A stretch of DNA of 8,267 nt, from positions 1 to 8,267 of the forward strand of contig DASYSL010000172.1 in NCBI GenBank assembly GCA_036003365.1, in the 5' to 3' direction. The stretch comes from DASYSL01 sp036003365 (GTDB taxonomy: Bacteria; Eisenbacteria; RBG-16-71-46; DASYSL01). Within the stretch, counting starts at the first letter, position 1; each line of letters opens with the position of its first letter. Positions 5,881 to 8,267 of this stretch are shown piece by piece. Below the pieces are notes generated by a model. That model had not been told where the DNA came from and did not search any database. It saw only the letters and a program-made list of their open reading frames with translations. The translations under genes and the position numbers were made by a program.

Positions 5881-6387
5881 CTACGGTGTGGCCGCCGCGC
5901 CCGGCTTCTCGATCAACGGGATGGAAGCCGCGACCTGAATGTCCATGAGCGAATTCACCAGATGCTCGACCTGGACGAGCCGCGCCGCGTCGGTCGCGCC
6001 CAGGACCTTCTCGAAGCTCTTGTAGTACTTCTTGAGCAGATTGGTGCGCGCGGCCTGAAGATCAAGCGCCTGCGTGGCCAGCGTGTGCGCCTTCTCGTCT
6101 GTCATCGCGGTGTAGTTGGCCGCGTAGTCCTTGATGAGCGCCAGCCGCTTGTCGCCGATCTTGTCGAGATCGAGCTGATACTGGCGGTACACCGGCCAGA
6201 AGGCATCGGCTTTCGCGCCCTGCACGTTGATCGCGTGCTTGACGATGTCGACCTTGCCGGCCTTGATATCGGTGCGGAGAAGCTCGATCTCCGATTCGAT
6301 GCTGTCGGCGGCGGCGATCACCGGTGTGGCGCCCAGCGCGCCGGCGAGCGCCAAACCCGCCAGCGCGCGCATCCATGTCTTGGTCAT
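5881..6387 (-). CDS. Helical periplasmic protein of unknown function
   Basis: The product has 168 residues. A signal peptide (MTKTWMR, hydrophobic core, cleavage probably after AIAA or ADS at about 25-28) precedes an almost wholly helical, charged body. Landmarks are DAFWPVYRQYQLDLDKIGDK (61-80), LALIKDYAANYTAMTDEKA (82-100), ARTNLLKKYYKSFEKVLGA (113-131) and a closing QVAASIPLIEKPG (151-163). I recognise the FWPxYRxYxxxLxxIxDxRxxLIxxYA pattern from widespread uncharacterised proteobacterial and acidobacterial secreted proteins. The long helices with a conserved TD/LxxxQ feel are loosely like the Spy/CpxP periplasmic chaperone fold, but that is inference. AAGGAG (6396-6401 on the complementary strand) lies eight bases ahead of the ATG. 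It is 24 bases downstream of the lipoprotein gene and likely co-transcribed with it. Confidence 0.75.
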   Translation of the reverse strand: MTKTWMRALAGLALAGALGATPVIAAADSIESEIELLRTDIKAGKVDIVKHAINVQGAKADAFWPVYRQYQLDLDKIGDKRLALIKDYAANYTAMTDEKAHTLATQALDLQAARTNLLKKYYKSFEKVLGATDAARLVQVEHLVNSLMDIQVAASIPLIEKPGAAATP

Positions 6388-6411
6388 GAGCGTCGCTCCT
6401 TCGCTCGGGCG

Positions 6412-7056
6412 TTACTTCTTGGACGGCGGGGGAATGATGTGGTGCTTCTCCATGCTCGCCATCAGCGTGCGAATGAGGGGATCGATCTCGCTCTCCGGCG
6501 CGTCGCCGCTGGTCAGCGTCGTCTCGGTGAGACCCGACCAGGCGAGCTTGTCGTTGTTCACGTTGTAGAGATTGGTCTCGACGCGATAGACCTTGTTCTC
6601 CTCCACGTATCCCGGCGAATACATGTACGAGTAGCCCATCGAATAGTAGCCGTACCAGCCGCCGTAATACGCCGAAGGCACGCTCGCGTACGTCGGGGGG
6701 TAGTAGTTCTGCACGGTTTCCTTGTCGATCAGACGCGTGACCAGCACGCCGTCGGCGCCGATCTCCTTGAGCTTGGCGATGGCCGCGTCCTTGTCGATCT
6801 GTCCCGTGCCGCCGAACGTGTAGCTCGGGATGGCCTCGATGCCCCGGGACTGGAGCTCCGACACGAATGCGTCCTCGTAGGCCCGGCGACCCGCCGCCTT
6901 CGGAGTGACGCCCACGACCACGATCTTCTTGTAGCTCTGGCCCGCCTGGTTGGGATCGGCCCAGTCGCTGGTGAGCTGCGTCGGCGCGGCGCAGGCGCCG
7001 AGCGCGGCCAGCCCGAGCGCGAAGAGCCCGTACCGCATGGTTCCACGGAAGTTCAT
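6412..7056 (-). CDS. Lipoprotein with Tyr/Gly-rich segment, function unknown
   Basis: This is a 214-residue predicted lipoprotein: signal sequence MNFRGTMRYGLFALGLAALG with lipobox LGAC and lipidated C22. The mature N-terminal half has an alpha/beta pattern, KKIVVVGVTPKAAGRRAYED (about 43-62), then a strand and an IGADGVLVTRLIDKE strand-turn. A short Tyr/Gly-rich stretch follows (SAYYGGWYGYYSMGYSYMYS, about 127-146), then a strand block ENKVYRVETNLYNVNNDKLAW and a C-terminal helix. The order resembles DUF4136-like or other TolB-N-like envelope lipoproteins, but I do not assign it firmly. The open frame extends upstream to 7371, but only the ATG at 7056-7054 gives a signal peptide, with GAGGAA about nine bases before it. 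It lies directly upstream of the 5881-6387 gene. Confidence 0.75.
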   Translation of the reverse strand: MNFRGTMRYGLFALGLAALGACAAPTQLTSDWADPNQAGQSYKKIVVVGVTPKAAGRRAYEDAFVSELQSRGIEAIPSYTFGGTGQIDKDAAIAKLKEIGADGVLVTRLIDKETVQNYYPPTYASVPSAYYGGWYGYYSMGYSYMYSPGYVEENKVYRVETNLYNVNNDKLAWSGLTETTLTSGDAPESEIDPLIRTLMASMEKHHIIPPPSKK

Positions 7057-7168
7057 GGAGTCGATTCCTCTTGGTTGGGGAAATGACGTGGGGTGCCGGA
7101 CATGGCCGCGCTCCCTCGCTGCTGCCACTGCGCTGCGGACGCCAAACTGTCGGTCTTGGCCGCCCGCG

Positions 7169-7177
7169 AAGATAGCA
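7169..7177 (-). promoter_or_regulatory. Possible extended -10 promoter for the lipoprotein pair
   Basis: On the minus strand TGC precedes TATCTT (TGnTATCTT), an extended -10 element about 110 bases before the lipoprotein start. The expected -35 position (TATCGG) is poor, so the call leans on the extended -10 alone. The rest of 7057-7208 shows no gene and no clear terminator for the upstream DUF2950 gene, so read-through is also possible. Confidence 0.3.
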
Positions 7178-7208
7178 CGAGTGGCCGGCGACCGATAGGC
7201 GACGGGAC

Positions 7209-8153
7209 CTACTGTTCCTGCGGAATCGGAGTCCAAGTCGTGTCGGGATTGAACGATGACATGGACGCCGCGATCTCTGGCGTGCCTTTTCCGAGATCGC
7301 GCTGCCAGATGGTACCGTCCTGGTTCACGATGAAAGACATCACGCCGCTTGCGCCATAGACCGCGGGCCACGCGATGAGCGCGTACCCGCCGGTCAGGCG
7401 GCCGCCGCTCATGTAGTCGCGCGCCCCGCCCTCGGCCGCGGGACCCTGCGAAGTCAACACGCGGAAGAGGTAGCCGTGGTAGGGGGCGGTGGGGCCACGC
7501 CCTTCGCGGTAGCCCTCGGAAGCGGCCGACGCGAGCATCGGACCCGCCGGGCTCTCGGGCGCGCCGGGCGCCACGTCCCAGTAGAGGCCGTTCTGCTTGC
7601 CAGGATCGCTGCGCAGCTTGCCGGCATAGGTTCCCGCCGGCACGCCGTCGTGTGGCCTGGCGGCGTAATCGTCCTGGGCCGCCACGAAGCCACGCATCAC
7701 GTCGATGGTCTCGAGCTCATTGGCGCCGATCCGCCGATAGGCGATCTCATCTGCACCGGCGGGCCCATCGAAGTGCCAGCGCCCGTTGTCGCGGACGAGA
7801 GGAAAGGGCAGCGGCCAGCCGTCGTCGCCCACTTCGAGCACGAGCTGGTCAGGGCTGCCGGCCACGAGCTCGTGCTTGGCGTTGTAGCGTGTCAGAAAGG
7901 CTACGCGCGCCATGCTGTCCTCGACCGCGTCGCCCGACGTCAAGAGCGTATCGGTGTCGAAGCCGAGCAGCTTCTTCAATTGCCCTGGATCCCGTTGCTC
8001 GACCGCCGAGGCGAAACGTGCGACCGCTTCGTCGGGTGTGGCGAACGTCACGGCTCGGGTCGTTTCGCTGGTGGAAGGATTGGAGCAGCCGACTCCCGCC
8101 AAGAGTCCCGCCAAGAGGAGTGCGGCCGCCCAGAAACTGGCTTCGCGCTTCAT
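7209..8153 (-). CDS. DUF2950 family lipoprotein
   Basis: The 314-residue product is a full-length DUF2950 protein. A lipoprotein signal (MKREASFWAAALLLAGLLAG, lipobox AGVGC, lipidated C23) is followed by FATPDEAVARFASAVEQRDP (37-56) and LLTSGDAVEDSMARVAF (70-86). Next come the family core DGWPLPFPLV (111-120) and RWHFDGPAGADEIAYRRIG (125-143) with ANEL. The C-terminal part has HGYLFRVLTSQG (226-237) and AWPAVYGASGVMSFIVNQDG (261-280), also highly conserved. The biochemical role of the family is unknown; location is the periplasmic face of a membrane. AGGAGG just before the ATG, at a five-base spacing, is a near-perfect ribosome site and overlaps the stop of the upstream gene, so the two are co-translated. 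DUF2950 genes are commonly next to DUF3300 genes, matching the neighbour here. Confidence 0.93.
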   Translation of the reverse strand: MKREASFWAAALLLAGLLAGVGCSNPSTSETTRAVTFATPDEAVARFASAVEQRDPGQLKKLLGFDTDTLLTSGDAVEDSMARVAFLTRYNAKHELVAGSPDQLVLEVGDDGWPLPFPLVRDNGRWHFDGPAGADEIAYRRIGANELETIDVMRGFVAAQDDYAARPHDGVPAGTYAGKLRSDPGKQNGLYWDVAPGAPESPAGPMLASAASEGYREGRGPTAPYHGYLFRVLTSQGPAAEGGARDYMSGGRLTGGYALIAWPAVYGASGVMSFIVNQDGTIWQRDLGKGTPEIAASMSSFNPDTTWTPIPQEQ

Positions 8154-8162
8154 GATGACCTC

Positions 8163-8267
8163 CTAGCGGCGACCGCCGCGTCCGCCGCCACCACCGCTCC
8201 GGGCACCCGAGCTCCTGCTGGCTGTGCTCGCTGACGCGCTGGAGCGCCCGCGCGCGCTCGCCGAGCG
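8163..8267 (-). CDS. C-terminal end of a Ser/Arg/Gly-rich protein, probably DUF3300 (partial, runs off the window)
   Basis: On the minus strand the frame is open from the window edge to a TAG at 8165-8163 and encodes 34 residues. The sequence is low complexity: Ser/Ala/Arg repeats, then a run of five Gly, and a GRGGRR terminus. DUF3300 proteins end in such Ser/Arg/Gly-rich tails and are the usual upstream partners of DUF2950, so I infer DUF3300. The body with the diagnostic domain lies outside the window. The gap to the DUF2950 ATG is nine bases, and its stop codon forms part of the TAGGAGGT ribosome site. Confidence 0.65.
   Translation of the reverse strand, partial: RSASARGRSSASASTASRSSGARSGGGGGRGGRR

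Noticed and set aside
5860..7086. Plus-strand open frame of 408 codons opposite the two envelope genes
   Set aside because: No signal or domain; the minus-strand genes have signal peptides, ribosome sites and coherent folds.
7476..8234. Plus-strand open frame of 252 codons opposite the DUF2950 gene
   Set aside because: The DUF2950 motifs on the minus strand are unmistakable, so this is a shadow.
8163..8267. Short-period DNA repeat in the Ser/Arg/Gly-rich coding end
   Set aside because: The apparent repetition reflects low-complexity codons (AGC, GCG, GGT) in a protein tail; no exact tandem unit is maintained.
1..8267. CRISPR array, toxin-antitoxin, defence cluster or insertion sequence
   Set aside because: No regularly spaced repeats, no transposase motif or terminal inverted repeats, and no nuclease or toxin-like pair were found on either strand.

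Overview
The window is GC-rich (roughly two-thirds GC by eye) and looks chromosomal. It comes from a Gram-negative, diderm bacterium: it encodes a likely outer-membrane barrel, two predicted lipoproteins and a signal-peptide periplasmic protein, with Shine-Dalgarno starts and sigma70-like promoters. The mix of genes (BlaI/M56 pair, DUF2950/DUF3300-type pair, phage-holin-family/DUF3618-type pair) is common in Myxococcota, Acidobacteria, Gemmatimonadota and related candidate phyla and in Proteobacteria. The sequence alone does not fix the lineage. The ~300 bases at the left edge look less GC-rich than the rest.

Left edge (1-381): the degraded C-terminal tail of a tyrosine recombinase lies just 5' of an intact tRNA-Arg(CCT) with encoded CCA, a possible island scar. 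Region 2 (419-2601): a BlaI/MecI-type repressor is translationally coupled by an ATGA overlap to an M56 membrane metallopeptidase. It lacks a recognisable penicillin-binding sensor and instead carries a duplicated extracytoplasmic domain. A 16-bp near-palindrome sits in the promoter region and is the best operator candidate. Region 3 (2827-3788): a phage-holin-family membrane protein and an overlapping DUF3618-like small membrane protein run rightward. They meet, stop codon against stop codon, a leftward small cysteine-motif protein that starts at TTG.

Region 4 (3848-4954, minus strand): a bile acid:sodium symporter-family transporter is preceded, with an ATGA overlap, by a 45-codon ORF that reads like the front end of a DUF202 protein cut off before its membrane segments. 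Region 5 (5008-5860): a secreted or outer-membrane barrel protein with its own promoter and a strong hairpin terminator that can serve both strands. Region 6 (5881-8267, minus strand): two envelope genes of unknown function (a helical periplasmic protein and a Tyr/Gly-rich lipoprotein) lie downstream of a DUF2950 lipoprotein, itself closely coupled to the end of a Ser/Arg/Gly-rich gene, probably DUF3300.

Apart from the tRNA and the small cysteine-motif protein, most genes point to the cell envelope: a membrane protease-controlled regulator, membrane remodelling or stress proteins, a transporter, an outer-membrane protein and lipoproteins. No defence system, CRISPR array, intact mobile element or biosynthetic cluster is visible. 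The best candidate for something poorly described is the BlaI-M56 pair with its duplicated sensor-like domain.
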